A stretch of 64,000 nucleotides of DNA from assembly GCF_001685025.1 (NCBI RefSeq), contig NZ_MAYU01000025.1:62001-126000 (forward strand), read 5' to 3'. A program made the translations under genes and the position numbers. Shown here piece after piece: positions 11,001 through 21,500 of this stretch; position 1 is the first letter of the stretch; the number at the start of each line of letters is the position of its first letter. The notes beneath the pieces are model-generated. The model was not told the DNA's origin. It saw only the letters and a list, made by a program, of their open reading frames with translations, and did not search any database. The DNA is from Bacillus sp. FJAT-27225 (GTDB lineage: Bacteria; Bacillota; Bacilli; Bacillales; Cytobacillaceae).

Positions 11001-12129
11001 AACCACAAAACAGCTGACCTGGGAAGCAAATGATGGCAGTGGAATCGGGCTTCAGCACTTCCTAGTGAAGGTTGATGGCGTAACTGTTTTACCTGCCAAT
11101 CAATTGCTTCTTCCAACGGCTACTTCCTATGATTTATCAGCTGTAAATGTACCAAAAGGAGCAAAGGTTGAGGTTGTAGCATATGACTTTGCCAATAACA
11201 TTACGACCCAAACAGCAAGGAATGTGGCAACAGGGGATACGGCTGTTCCAGTCATCACGCTTGAAACGCCTGGAAATGCATCAATCCTTAATTCTAAAGA
11301 GATTTCTGTTAAAGGTTATGTCCGTGACGAGTCCTTGATTGAGGCGATTTACGTCAATGGCAATTCCGTTCCATTCAACCGGGTCATGGAGAAGAATGCT
11401 TCGAATGTAGAGGAAGAGCGGTATCGCTTTGCCACAACGGTTACAGTTCCTCACGATGGAGTTCACGAAATTTCCGTGAAGGCAGTCGATATTGCTGGAA
11501 ATGAAATTCAAATCCAGCGCCGTCCAGTATTTATCGATACAACTCCGGCAAATCTGGATGTAACAGCTCCAGACTATGTTGAGAGTGGAGTAACCAAAGC
11601 AAATCTCGGAATCACTGTTAAGGATAACTTTGACCAAATCAGAGTATACGTGAATGATAGTGAAGTGAAATTCAGTTCCGGACCAAGTTCATGGGCCGAA
11701 CCGGTTCCTTACAATCAAACGTTCAACTCTGAAGTCAGTCTGAAAGAGGGACAAAATACCTTTACAGTAAGGGTTGTCGATCTTGCTGGCCACACCACAA
11801 CTAAAACAGTCAACATTTACAGGCTGAGCAAGGCAGAAATGCCAGTTATTCAGTCAGTAAGCGTGACACCAAAGACAGATGTTAGCTTTAAAAATCCAGC
11901 TGTAATTAGCGCTACGGCGAATCAGCCGCTAACATGGTCGGCAAAGGTCGTAAAGCCTAATGGGACTGTTGTCACTCTTCCAGCATCAACTGGCGTCAGC
12001 TACAAAGCCACATACACGCCGGAAAAAAATGATGCAAGAGGTGTTTACAAAGTCATCGTAAATGGCGAAACGGTTCATGGTTTTAAAGCTCAAGAAAAAC
12101 AGGCCGAGTTTTTAATCGGCAAAAAATAA
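8029..12129 (+). CDS. Secreted S8 serine protease, lactocepin/Vpr type
   Basis: 1366 residues from the ATG at 8029; the ATG at 8017 is also possible, as the GGGGAGAGG stretch lies between them. Order: Sec signal peptide ending near FAYA, an I9-type propeptide (about 60-165), then the subtilisin domain with Asp197 (IIDSGMD), His263 (NHGMHVGG, the lactocepin-like variant) and Ser588 (GTSMAAPH). A protease-associated (PA) domain is inserted between His and Ser at about 456-521. After it come Fn3-like A-domain repeats, an FlgD-like Ig module near 870-960 (SPNGDGQFD, DGKYFYEI) and further Ig-like C-terminal domains. No LPXTG or S-layer homology anchor is seen. It digests extracellular protein and is the second of three secreted peptidases in a row. 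Confidence 0.92.
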   Translation: MKNSKKSIALLLIFLLSFSSFAYAVPQLPAGTGTSKELVSSINSEESVPGADEASATFDSAEKVRVIVELNEESAIEYATKKGVKYSKLSKQEKKSLNEKAVNAQKKAKQKLADKKIKVNYKNNFTAVMNGFSGEVAYGDIQVIESLPEVKKVYLTNEYERPIVEPDMATSHEYIQSYRAWTEGNYKGEGMVVAIIDSGMDPSHRDMVISEGVESDLSSEEVSALAAQHNLQGKYFTEKIPYGYNYFDRNTEVRDLVPGGSNHGMHVGGTVGANGDPEQGGIKGVAPEAQLLAMKVFSNDPSYASTYSDIYVVAIDEAIKLGADVLNMSLGSVASFYTAEDPANLAITRAADNGIVSSVSAGNSRHIGRGYKTPFADNPDIGLVGAPGLSTDSVQVAASGNTQTWYEFGLSLTGNPVSGVGYTSDNWIQKLGDRQYGFVSLGTKNGAAADYAGLDVKGKIVAVMRGGTPSALTDKATEAAKQGAAGIIVYDAGTGGTIFKDQGGFAIPFMLVTKPTADQMHQLYTSGNTTINFAISNSQPGPQNGRPTEFSSWGTTPSLEIKPEIMAPGGNIYSTLNDNKYGFMSGTSMAAPHVAGGSALVMEYIKENPLYKNLPLSQQTRLAKVLMMNTAAVTTGTNGFAYSPRLQGAGMMQIHNATLTSVRAVNPETNEAKVELEDFMNKVVSFKVKAINDSASKAVTYKVNVDVLTDAIQRLASGDMNWSAGVATTGDPHLRGSEPLKNAAVTAPETVTVPAGGSVEIPVSIDLTNAKIPGYTSTGAKTEFDLKEDIFVEGFVRLEDVTGEEVNLVVPYVGFYGKWDRPAILDGLRNIDNKFFFTDGAGGTPVAGMVDNRGTYIGFDPVNGYANAVSKFSLSPNGDGQFDTIVPVLSFLRNATDMQFNVLDADGNKLRTIRTETFVRKHYGSLATRYSYSTVRGWDGKVNGEIVPDGKYFYEIKAKVDMKHRDAEWQTKRIPFVVDTTKPVVNATYNTTTKQLTWEANDGSGIGLQHFLVKVDGVTVLPANQLLLPTATSYDLSAVNVPKGAKVEVVAYDFANNITTQTARNVATGDTAVPVITLETPGNASILNSKEISVKGYVRDESLIEAIYVNGNSVPFNRVMEKNASNVEEERYRFATTVTVPHDGVHEISVKAVDIAGNEIQIQRRPVFIDTTPANLDVTAPDYVESGVTKANLGITVKDNFDQIRVYVNDSEVKFSSGPSSWAEPVPYNQTFNSEVSLKEGQNTFTVRVVDLAGHTTTKTVNIYRLSKAEMPVIQSVSVTPKTDVSFKNPAVISATANQPLTWSAKVVKPNGTVVTLPASTGVSYKATYTPEKNDARGVYKVIVNGETVHGFKAQEKQAEFLIGKK

Positions 12130-12153
12130 ACAAACCTCTATCTGTTAAACAGT

Positions 12154-12204
12154 AAAAAGATGCCGTGCATTTTCAGTTTCTGAAGATTGCACGGCATCTT
12201 TTTC
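12154..12204 (+). terminator. Intrinsic terminator after the lactocepin-like protease
   Basis: A long hairpin: AAAGATGCCGTGCA pairs with TGCACGGCATCTTT, with an inner TTCAG/CTGAA pairing, followed by T-rich sequence. Confidence 0.85.
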
Positions 12205-12586
12205 TTTACTTGATCGTTAGCTTTACAGAGTTGGTAATTGGAAGAGTTGCTAAGTGGATTGTACCAACCTCAAAGTCTTTCTACTAATTCAGGTCTTTGG
12301 ACTTATGTCTTCTGTAGAACAAACGACAAAAACCCCTTAAAGCGTTAGGCCTGAAGAAGTTAAAAATGCTCAAATTTAGCAGGAAAGGGAAAAAGGCAAA
12401 TAAAAGCTAGAAGGAGAAGGTGAGAGTCATTTTCACTTGCTTTAGAAGGTTTAATACTTTTATACCAGTGGAGGAAAAATTTACTAGTTCATATTATCTA
12501 AATTTTATGAATATTAAAAATTAATAAGGATAAACGTACGTAAACCTAGTATACTTCGAGTATCAAAACTTTAGGAGGTGCTAGTT
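12205..12586. other. Upstream region of the giant protease gene
   Basis: About 380 bases with no gene. A perfect 13-base dyad, ATACT-TCG-AGTAT, lies at 12551-12563, ten bases before the AGGAGG site at 12573-12578. It may be an operator or an mRNA hairpin. No confident promoter is seen. Confidence 0.4.
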
Positions 12587-15500
12587 TTGCATATTTTCAG
12601 GAAAAGAACAGTCCGAAAATGGTTGGGGGCAATGCTCGCAGTTTTACTGCTAGTTTCGACTTTTGCGCCCAATCTAGCAATGGCTGCAGATTCGAAACCG
12701 AAGAGATTTTCCAAGGAAGAGCTTCAGCTTGAAGAGAAGCGTGAAAAAGAAGCCAATTCTGCAAATCAGCATGAATCAGCCGAGGAACAAATTAAGGGAG
12801 ATAATCAAGAGCTTCCGAACCTTCTGAAGGGATTGGGAATTGAACCGCTGCCGCTGAAGGAAGAAGGAAAAGATAAAGCCGCTAAAGCTGCCGTAGAGGA
12901 ACAGAAAAGGGCTGAAACAACTTTACAAGAAGCATTTAAGAAAAGCAACGAAGTCAATGTCATCATCAGAATGAAAGAAAAACCTAATCTCGAATCAATC
13001 TATCCACAGATGAAGCAGCAAAAGTCGCGTGCGGACAAAATCAAGACTATTCAGAGCCATCTGAAACAAAAGGCAAACTCCTCCCAAAAAGGAATCGAAC
13101 AGGCACTTGCTGCGATGGAGTCAAAAGGAAAGGCAAAGAAAAAGGATTCATTGTGGATTATAAACGGACTTTCGGCAAAGGTAACAAAAGAGGCTATCGA
13201 GGAACTGAAGCAGCGCGATGATGTTGCATCGATCACCCTTGATGAAACCTTAAGCCTGCCGGAAATTACAGTGGAGGAATCTCCTCCAAGGCTGCCAGAG
13301 TGGGGTCTAGAGAAGATCTTTGCTCCAAAGGTATGGGGGCAATACGGTCTTAAAGGGGAAGGTATTGTAGTCGGAATCATGGATTCCGGAGTTGACGGTA
13401 ACCATGAAGCGTTAAAAAATAATTACCGCGGCGGGGATGGGAATCATCAATATTCATGGATTGACCTATCAGGCCAAGGATACGAAACACCGAACGATGG
13501 AAATGGCCATGGGACGCATGTTGCCGGCACTTCTGTTGGAGGCGGCGCAGGTGAGCCAGTCGGGGTTGCCCCAGGAGCAGAATGGATAGCCGCCAAAATC
13601 TTCAATGATGGAGGTTCTACGACTCTATCAGCTATCCACCAGGCGTTTCAATGGTTCCTGGCACCTGGAGGGGACCCATCAAAAGCACCGCATGTGGTCA
13701 ACAATTCATGGGGAAATTCGAATACATATAACCTCGAATTCTATGAAGATGTAAAAGCGTGGGTATCGGCTGGGATTTTTCCGTCATTTGCAGCGGGGAA
13801 TGATGGACCGGGTGCTCAGACAATCGGATCACCCGGAAGCTTTCCTGAAACGTTTGCAGTCGGGGCCACCGATATGTATGACCAAACAGCATCATTTTCC
13901 AGCCGAGGCCCTGTTTATTGGCCCGATGGAAGCGGCGGGACAAATCGGTTAATAAAGCCGGATATTTCCGCACCCGGACATAGAATTTATTCAGCATGGC
14001 CCAGCAAGCGGAATCAAGGGAAATACAACACCATCAGTGGGACTTCGATGGCTACCCCGCATGTAACAGGAGCCATAGCCCTCCTGTATCAGGCTAATCC
14101 GAACCTTACAATTGAAGAAGTAAAAAAAGTCTTGAAGGACACTGTACGTATTGAAGCTCATATGGGAACCCTCCCGAATGATTCATACGGAAGTGGAATC
14201 ATTAATATTTATCAGGCTGTTACGGAAGCAGCTTTTGCTGGTGACCTTAGCGGTTCAGTTAAAAATAAGAGAGGCGAGCCAATTGCAGCCCGGCTTGAAA
14301 TAAAGGCTGAAGGGTTATCTTATGATGTTTCCGAAAAAGGAGTTTTTGCATTCAAACTTAGGGAGGGCTCGCACAAGATAACTGTTTCTTCATTTGGCTA
14401 CAAAACGTATGAAGGAACTGTAGAACTAGAAAAAGGAAAAGCTGCGACGTTGAATGTTGTTCTTGATGATGCTGAAGCCTTTACAATTAAAGGAAAAGTG
14501 GTTGATGAGGAAGGAAATCCGATTTCGTTCGCGTTTATCCGCCTAAACGGCACACCTCTGTCGGCTATCCGGACGGACGGGGGCGGTAATTTCGAAATTA
14601 AGCAAGTACCAGCTGGCACATATGGTGTCCTTGTGACAGGCGAAGGAATCAAAGGACAGTCGCAAGAAATAAAGGTTAATAACAACCTGTCCTTAGAGTT
14701 AAAGGTAAAGAGGGTTGGAACAAGTTTAAGCAAAGATTGGAAAATGGCAAATGGGAACGTGAACCGTAATGCGGTCTCGGCTAATGCGATTGATATTGAA
14801 GGGCTGGAAAAGGCGTGGGAATACAGTCTGGCCGGAAAAGGAGACATCCTCTTCTCGACACCAGCCGCTGCAAATGGCAAAGTCGTCCTGATAACGGACA
14901 GAGGCTGGGTCATCGCGCTTGATAGCAAGTCTGGCAAAGAGCAATGGGAGATTCGGCTAGGCAGCAACAACCGTTCCTCTCCAACCGTTGAAGGCAATAT
15001 AGTCTACCTTTCTGGCGGACAGGACGGCAAGATTTATGCGCTCGATTTAAAAACAGGTGCAATACAATGGACGTCGAATGTTGGGGCAATGGCCATCTAT
15101 GAATCCCCTGTATACCATGACGGTACCTTGTTTGTGTCGTCTGATCTGACAAACAATGCCCATCTTTCTGCTCTGAACGCAAGAACAGGTGAAAAACTGT
15201 GGAGCGTAAAACTTGGAGCTCCCACCTATTTCGGTCCAAGCATTGGCAATGGGCTGATATACGTCGGAAGCTACGATAATCAAACAATCCGAGCCTTAAA
15301 GATTGAAGATGGGACAGAAGTGTGGAAAAAGACAATTTCCAAAGAAGGAATTGCCTCAAAGCCCGTATTTGATAACGGAGTCCTATATTTCAATGGAATC
15401 AATTTTGACACTTCAACCGGTACTCTTTATGCGGTAGATGCAGCAACAGGAGCTGAAAAGTGGAAGGTTGAAGGGGTTGGCGATACACAGGCTGGCTCAC

Positions 15501-18500
15501 CAATTGTCTATGAAACCATGGTTATCTCCGGATCAGCATCACAGCCCAACTTGCGCGCATTTGACAAGCAGACAGGCGAAGAACTCTGGAGCAATAAAGC
15601 GGTTGGAACGACATTGAATAACGGTACAGTTACCGCGAATGGCCTGCTATTTTTTGCAAGTACGAACGGTTCAGTTTCCGTGTTGGATGTGTATACCGGT
15701 GAACGTTTGAAGGATATTATCCTGCCAGTTTACAGCACATCAGGTATTCCCGTCCTGCCTGGACAGGTGATTTTACCTTATCTAAATGGAATCCAGAGCT
15801 ATCAATCACCAGGTGTCCTTGTGGGGAAACTTACAGATAAAGACGGGAAGCCTGTAAAAGGCACGGTTACAGTCGAAGAAACCGGTGATGAGGTTACAGC
15901 CGGCGAGGACGGCGGCTTCATTCTGAAGCATGTTCCTGGCGACTATACAGTCCGTATTTCCATGTATGGGAAAAAACAGCTTACCGAAAAAATCCAGTTG
16001 GTTTCAGGTTATAAAGTAGTAAAGGATTACCAGCTGCAGGATGCGGAAAAAGGGTCGATTTCGATCACGGTTAAGGATAAACGGACAGGAAACTCTTTAG
16101 AAGGAGTCGACGTCAAGGTAGAGGGGACTGGCATAAGTGGAAAAACCAATGCTAGTGGCATTTTTACAAAAGAAGAGATGTACGAAGGAACGTGGAATGT
16201 TGCCTTCTCATTGAATGGCTTTAAAGATGGACAAAGAGCCATTGCAGTTAAGCAGGGGGAAGTAACTTCCATTAGTTTCGAGCTGCAGCCTATTGATGTC
16301 GCTGTCCTGAATGATTACAAGGGACAAATCACAACTCTTCTCGAAAAGAGCGGCTATACGGCAGAGGAACGCAGCTGGGACGTTGTCGAGGACATCGGCC
16401 GCTACAAGGTGCTCTATTTGAATGGTGCATATGGTTCAGATGGTGTAAAGCCAACTGAGGCAGAGGTTAAGAATCTTATAGACCTTGCTAATCAAAACAA
16501 TGTGAGCATCATTTTTACGGATCAGTGGGGCATGAATTATGGCTCAATCCACCATTTAAAGGATTATTATAACAATCCGTCCGACCTCGGACATGACTAT
16601 GATGTAGGTGAAGTCAGGCTGAAGGTTGAGTCAGAACATCCAATCCTGAAAGGCTATAAAGCTGGGGCGGAAATTTCCATGCTTCCACATGATGCCGATT
16701 TTGCCTGGTTCAACCATTATACAGGAAGGACAATCGGAAAAATTGGAACAACCGAAATCGGCTATGTAGGTTCTGGTGTAGCTTATCAGGCCGTTTCGGA
16801 AAGCAGTGTACATCTGTTGCTATCAAGTTTTGCTTCGGCTCCATGGGAACAGACTGACAGCTGGCTGCAAGGGCAGCGCCAAATCCTCCTAAATAGCCTT
16901 GATTTTCTATACGGAACCGAATTCGGTAAAGTATCAGGGAAGATTGTTGATTCAAACGGGGAGCCGATTGAGGCTAGCGTTGAAGTGGTTGAAACCGGAG
17001 TGAAAGCGAAAGCGAATGAGGACGGTGAATTCGAGTTTTTCCATGATGAAGGAACGTTCACACTTGAAGTGAGGGGCAAAGGACATGGGACCGAGACCGT
17101 CACATTCACGGCAGCAAAAGGGAACCCAGCAGAGGTGTCAGTCACACTCGGAAGCTCGGAGCGCGGTACGTTATCAGGTATTATCACCGATGCTCTAACA
17201 AACAATGAAATCTCGGGAGTCAACGTTAAAGCGGAGAACGCTGCTGGTGAAACAGTTGCCGAAGCAGTATCGGGTGCAAATGGACGTTATGAAATTACTG
17301 GTTTGCAGGAAGAAATCTACAAGCTTACATTCTCGAAGGATGGCTATATTGTGTTTTCCCAAGAGGTTGACATAGCCCGCCATACCGGAGAAATTGATGT
17401 GAAGTTAAATAAAATGCCTGCAGTTGGTGTGGTTGGTGATTATTCTTCATCAGATAAGAACTTCAAAGCGTTCATGAAGGAACATGGAGTTACGGCTGTT
17501 GATATTCAGCCAGCAGACTTAGCTGCGAAGATGAAAGACTTCGATGTCGTATTCATTAATGATCCAAGCAGCCTCGGACTAACAAAGCCCATTTTTGAAG
17601 GCGCAATGAAAGCTGCTGATAGCGCAGAAACGAGCGTCATATTCGGGGAAGCGTACTGGAGTTCTGCGGGAATTAATCACCTAGTCAACTATAGGAAAGA
17701 TCCGGAATCACGGGGAACGGCCCGCAGCACAACCCAATCAGCAATGTACAAAGTAATTGAGGAACACCCTATCCTCGGTGGGGCAAAAACAGGAGACACC
17801 GTAAAAATCCTGAACCCGGCTGCAAGCGCGATTGGTTATTTTAAAAATTACAGCGGCTATCCGCTAGCGGAAATCAAGCATGAGGGTGCAAGCACATCGC
17901 ATGGCCTTGGACTTGCTTATAAACCAAGGACAGAGGGAAGTGCCGAACTATTGATGGCAGGGCATGGCTTTTCCTCCTATCACGGTTCAAAGGATTATAC
18001 TGCTGAAGGCAAACAAATTTTATTCAATGCCATCCTTTGGGCGGCAAATGCAAAGTTCACGACTATAAGCGGTACTGTCGTGGATGAGAATGGGCAGCCG
18101 CTCCTTGCCAGCATAAAGGTGAAGGATGCGCCATTTTCAGCCGAAACCGACCCGGCAACCGGAGCATACTCGATTGCCATCAAGGAGGGAGAGTATGAAC
18201 TCACCATTAGTGCATATGGCTATGAAACAAGGACATTAAAAGCTTCTGCTTTGCTCGATGGGGAAGCGCAAGCCATTTCCATGAAGGTTGCTGAAAACGT
18301 CGGTTCCATCACTGGGACGATTGAGAATGAAAAGGATGGCAATGCGGTAGCAGGTGCAAAGATAACACTCGTAGGCAAACCAAGGTCAGCTGAATCAACC
18401 ATGCAAGGTCAGTTCAGCCTTGGAAAAATTGAACCGGGCACCTATACCGTCCGTGTTGAAAAACAAGGGTATGTAAGAGAAGAAGTTGAAGTAGAAATTG

Positions 18501-21500
18501 CTGAAGGCGAAGAGCTGGCACTGAAGGTAAAAATGCTGCCATCGCCAACCATTGGCATAATCGTAGACTTGACAGCGTCCGGGAAAACATTCAAGTCCTA
18601 CTTGGAGGAGCGAGGCTATAAAGTCGAATACGTAAGCTTCAAGGACCTGGATAAGTTGGATACTGTCGACCTTGTTTTTGCCAACTCGGATTATAAACCA
18701 GACGCTGTTCCAACAAAAGCTGATTTCAAAGCTTTCCAGGAAGCACTCGATAAAAAGAAAAAATCGATCATATGGACAGGTCAGGCAGGCGGGCGAGGCT
18801 CAATCCGCTATCTTTGGGAGTATGAAGCCAATCCGGCGGCAATCATTGAAGGAACAAATAAGACAGACTCAAAAGGAATAGTGAAAGAAGAGCATCCGTT
18901 AACAGCTGGCTTCAAAGCTGGAGACGTAATTGAAATCCCGGGCAAGACTGGATACTATTATGGGTTTACTGGCTATTCCGGAAAAACGGTCGTAGATTTC
19001 GAACAAACCACAACCGGACAAAAAGGCTCAATGATTGCCTACAAAGGACGGACAAGTCAATCTGTTGAAATTCTTCTCGCGAATTTAACGATTAGCCATG
19101 TTTTCCATCCAGGCGATGCGACATTGTTTGATGCGGGCAGGGAAAAGTTGTTAATGAATGCAATCGATTGGGCTTTAGCAGAAAAAGCATCACTTGCTGG
19201 TGAACTCCATGCCCAAATCCAAAATGAAAAAGGCATGTCGGTAAAAGCAGATGTGTCCATCAAGGAAACGGGCAAGGTACTAAAAACAGATGGAGAAGGG
19301 AAATTCTTCACAGCTCTTGAACAGGGGTCTTACACGCTGACCGTGAAGGCGTTCGGACACAAGGAGCAAGACTTCACCATTACAATTAATAATGGACAGG
19401 TCCTTAACGAGAACTTTATCATTCAATCCGAAAACGCCGGAACCCTTAGTGGTAAAGTTGCAGATGCCCAAACTAAGGATGTCATTGAGGGCGCAACAAT
19501 TGAAGCGCTTGGTACACCAGCTGAAGCCAAAACAAACGAATCAGGTGAATTTGAACTGACACTGCCAGCTGGTACGTATGAAGTTAGAATCAGTGCGCCG
19601 GGCTATAAGCCTGTTTTTGAAACAATCGATATAACCGAAGGAAATGGAACCTCGCTAAATGCGTCCTTGTTCGCATCCGAAAAAATCGCTGTACTGGCCA
19701 ATACAGTTAATCAAACGCGGATCATACCTTTCCTTCAATCGAACGGATACGAAGCTGATTTTTATTCGTTCAATGACTTTGAAACGCTGATTGGAAAGAT
19801 TGAGGATTACAAACTGATTATCGCCAACGACATAGCGAGTACGATGAAGGACCGCTTCAAAGTGATGGTCGAGAAAGCAAATGAAAGCGAAACAAGCATC
19901 ATTTTTGGCAGCCAATTTGGATTGGGTTCGATTTATGATTTGTCAAAAGCGTATGCTGATCCGCAAAAGGTGACTAGTGCTTATGTCGATAAGGAAATTA
20001 ATATTCGCGTTGACCAGAACCATCCAATCTTCCGGGGCTTTGAACAGGGCAAGGAATATCCGTTCCTATTGAATCCAAAAGGGTCAGTCCAATATGCGCA
20101 TTATGAAAATTATAGCGGCACAACGATTGGTACGATGACGAACCCTGTTAAAGGAAACTTGGGTAATGCAATCGGGTTTAAATTCAGTTCTTCCAACAGC
20201 GTCCATATCTTGCTGTCCGGTCTGCAGGTTGGGAGTTATGGCAACCCTGCCGATCGCTGGACGGAGAATTCAAGCAAGATTTATCTGAATGCAATCGATT
20301 ATGCCCTAACAGCAAGCCAGGGAGAAATCAAAGGTTCCGTCACCGATGATAACGGCAAGCCGATCGCAGGTGCGTTAGTGACCATCCCGGGAACAGACGT
20401 AAAAACAGCGACCAATGCAGCCGGCCTATATCGAATTGGCATCGGCGTAGGAAATTATCAAGTTAAGGTACAGGCGCGCGGCTATACGGAACAAACAAAG
20501 CAGGCCGTTATCGAGGAAACTGGCAGCACGGCCGAAGTTAATTTTACCCTCGAAGCACTTGAAGGCGCCGATCTCAAAGGAACTGTCATCGACAAGAAAA
20601 CAAGCAAGCCGGTTACAGGAGCAGCCATATCACTCATTCCTAAGGATGAACCAGATTTCAAAGGAACGGCAACGAGTGGGGATAATGGTTCGTACGCATT
20701 TGAGAATCTCCTGCCAGGCGAATACACCCTTGAAGTGGTTATGGAAGGATACCTGCCAGCGACATTCAATGTGGTCGTCGAGTCGACAGATGTTACACGT
20801 AACCTTGAATTGAATGCCTTCGAGGTCGCTGTACTCGGTGATATGAATGGATCAATCAGCCAATTCCTCAATAAGCACGACATTTTTACAGAGGAAAACG
20901 ATTGGGGCATCCTAGGCCAGCTGAACAAGTATAAAGCGGTCATTGTCAACACAAAGACCGGAACAAAAGAACAGGTCGACCAATTGATTAAGGAAAGTGA
21001 TGAAAACAAAGTCAGCCTGATATTTACCGGCACATGGGGAGTGAAAGAAGGTTCTATTCAGCTGCTGCAACAGTCTCTGGGAAATCCGGATCCTGATCAA
21101 CAAGGCTACAATGAAGGAGCCGTTTACCTCAAACTGCTCTCGGAGCATCCGTTGTTTGATGGTCTTGAGGCAGATCAAGACGGCCTAATCAGGATACATG
21201 CCGAAAAGAGCCCGTATGCAACATTTAAAAACTACAGCGGGTTAACGCTGGCAGGAATGCAAATGGATGCTGCCGAAAAGGGGGATGCCATTGGATACGA
21301 ATTCCGCAGCAAGGAGCATATGCATCTTCTTCTATCTTCGTTTGCAGTAACCAATATCATTGGGCCAGAATACGGATGGACTGCAAACGGAAAGCAGCTT
21401 TTCGCCAATGCGGTTAAATGGTCAATTGAAGCGGAGCAGCAGCTTCCTACCGCACCGGCATGGGAAAGTGAGAATATCGTTGTAAAAGAGAAACCTGCGG

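Noticed and set aside
10384-11058. 224-codon minus-strand frame inside the lactocepin-like protease gene
   Set aside because: Antisense shadow of a well-supported gene, no ribosome site, no domain.
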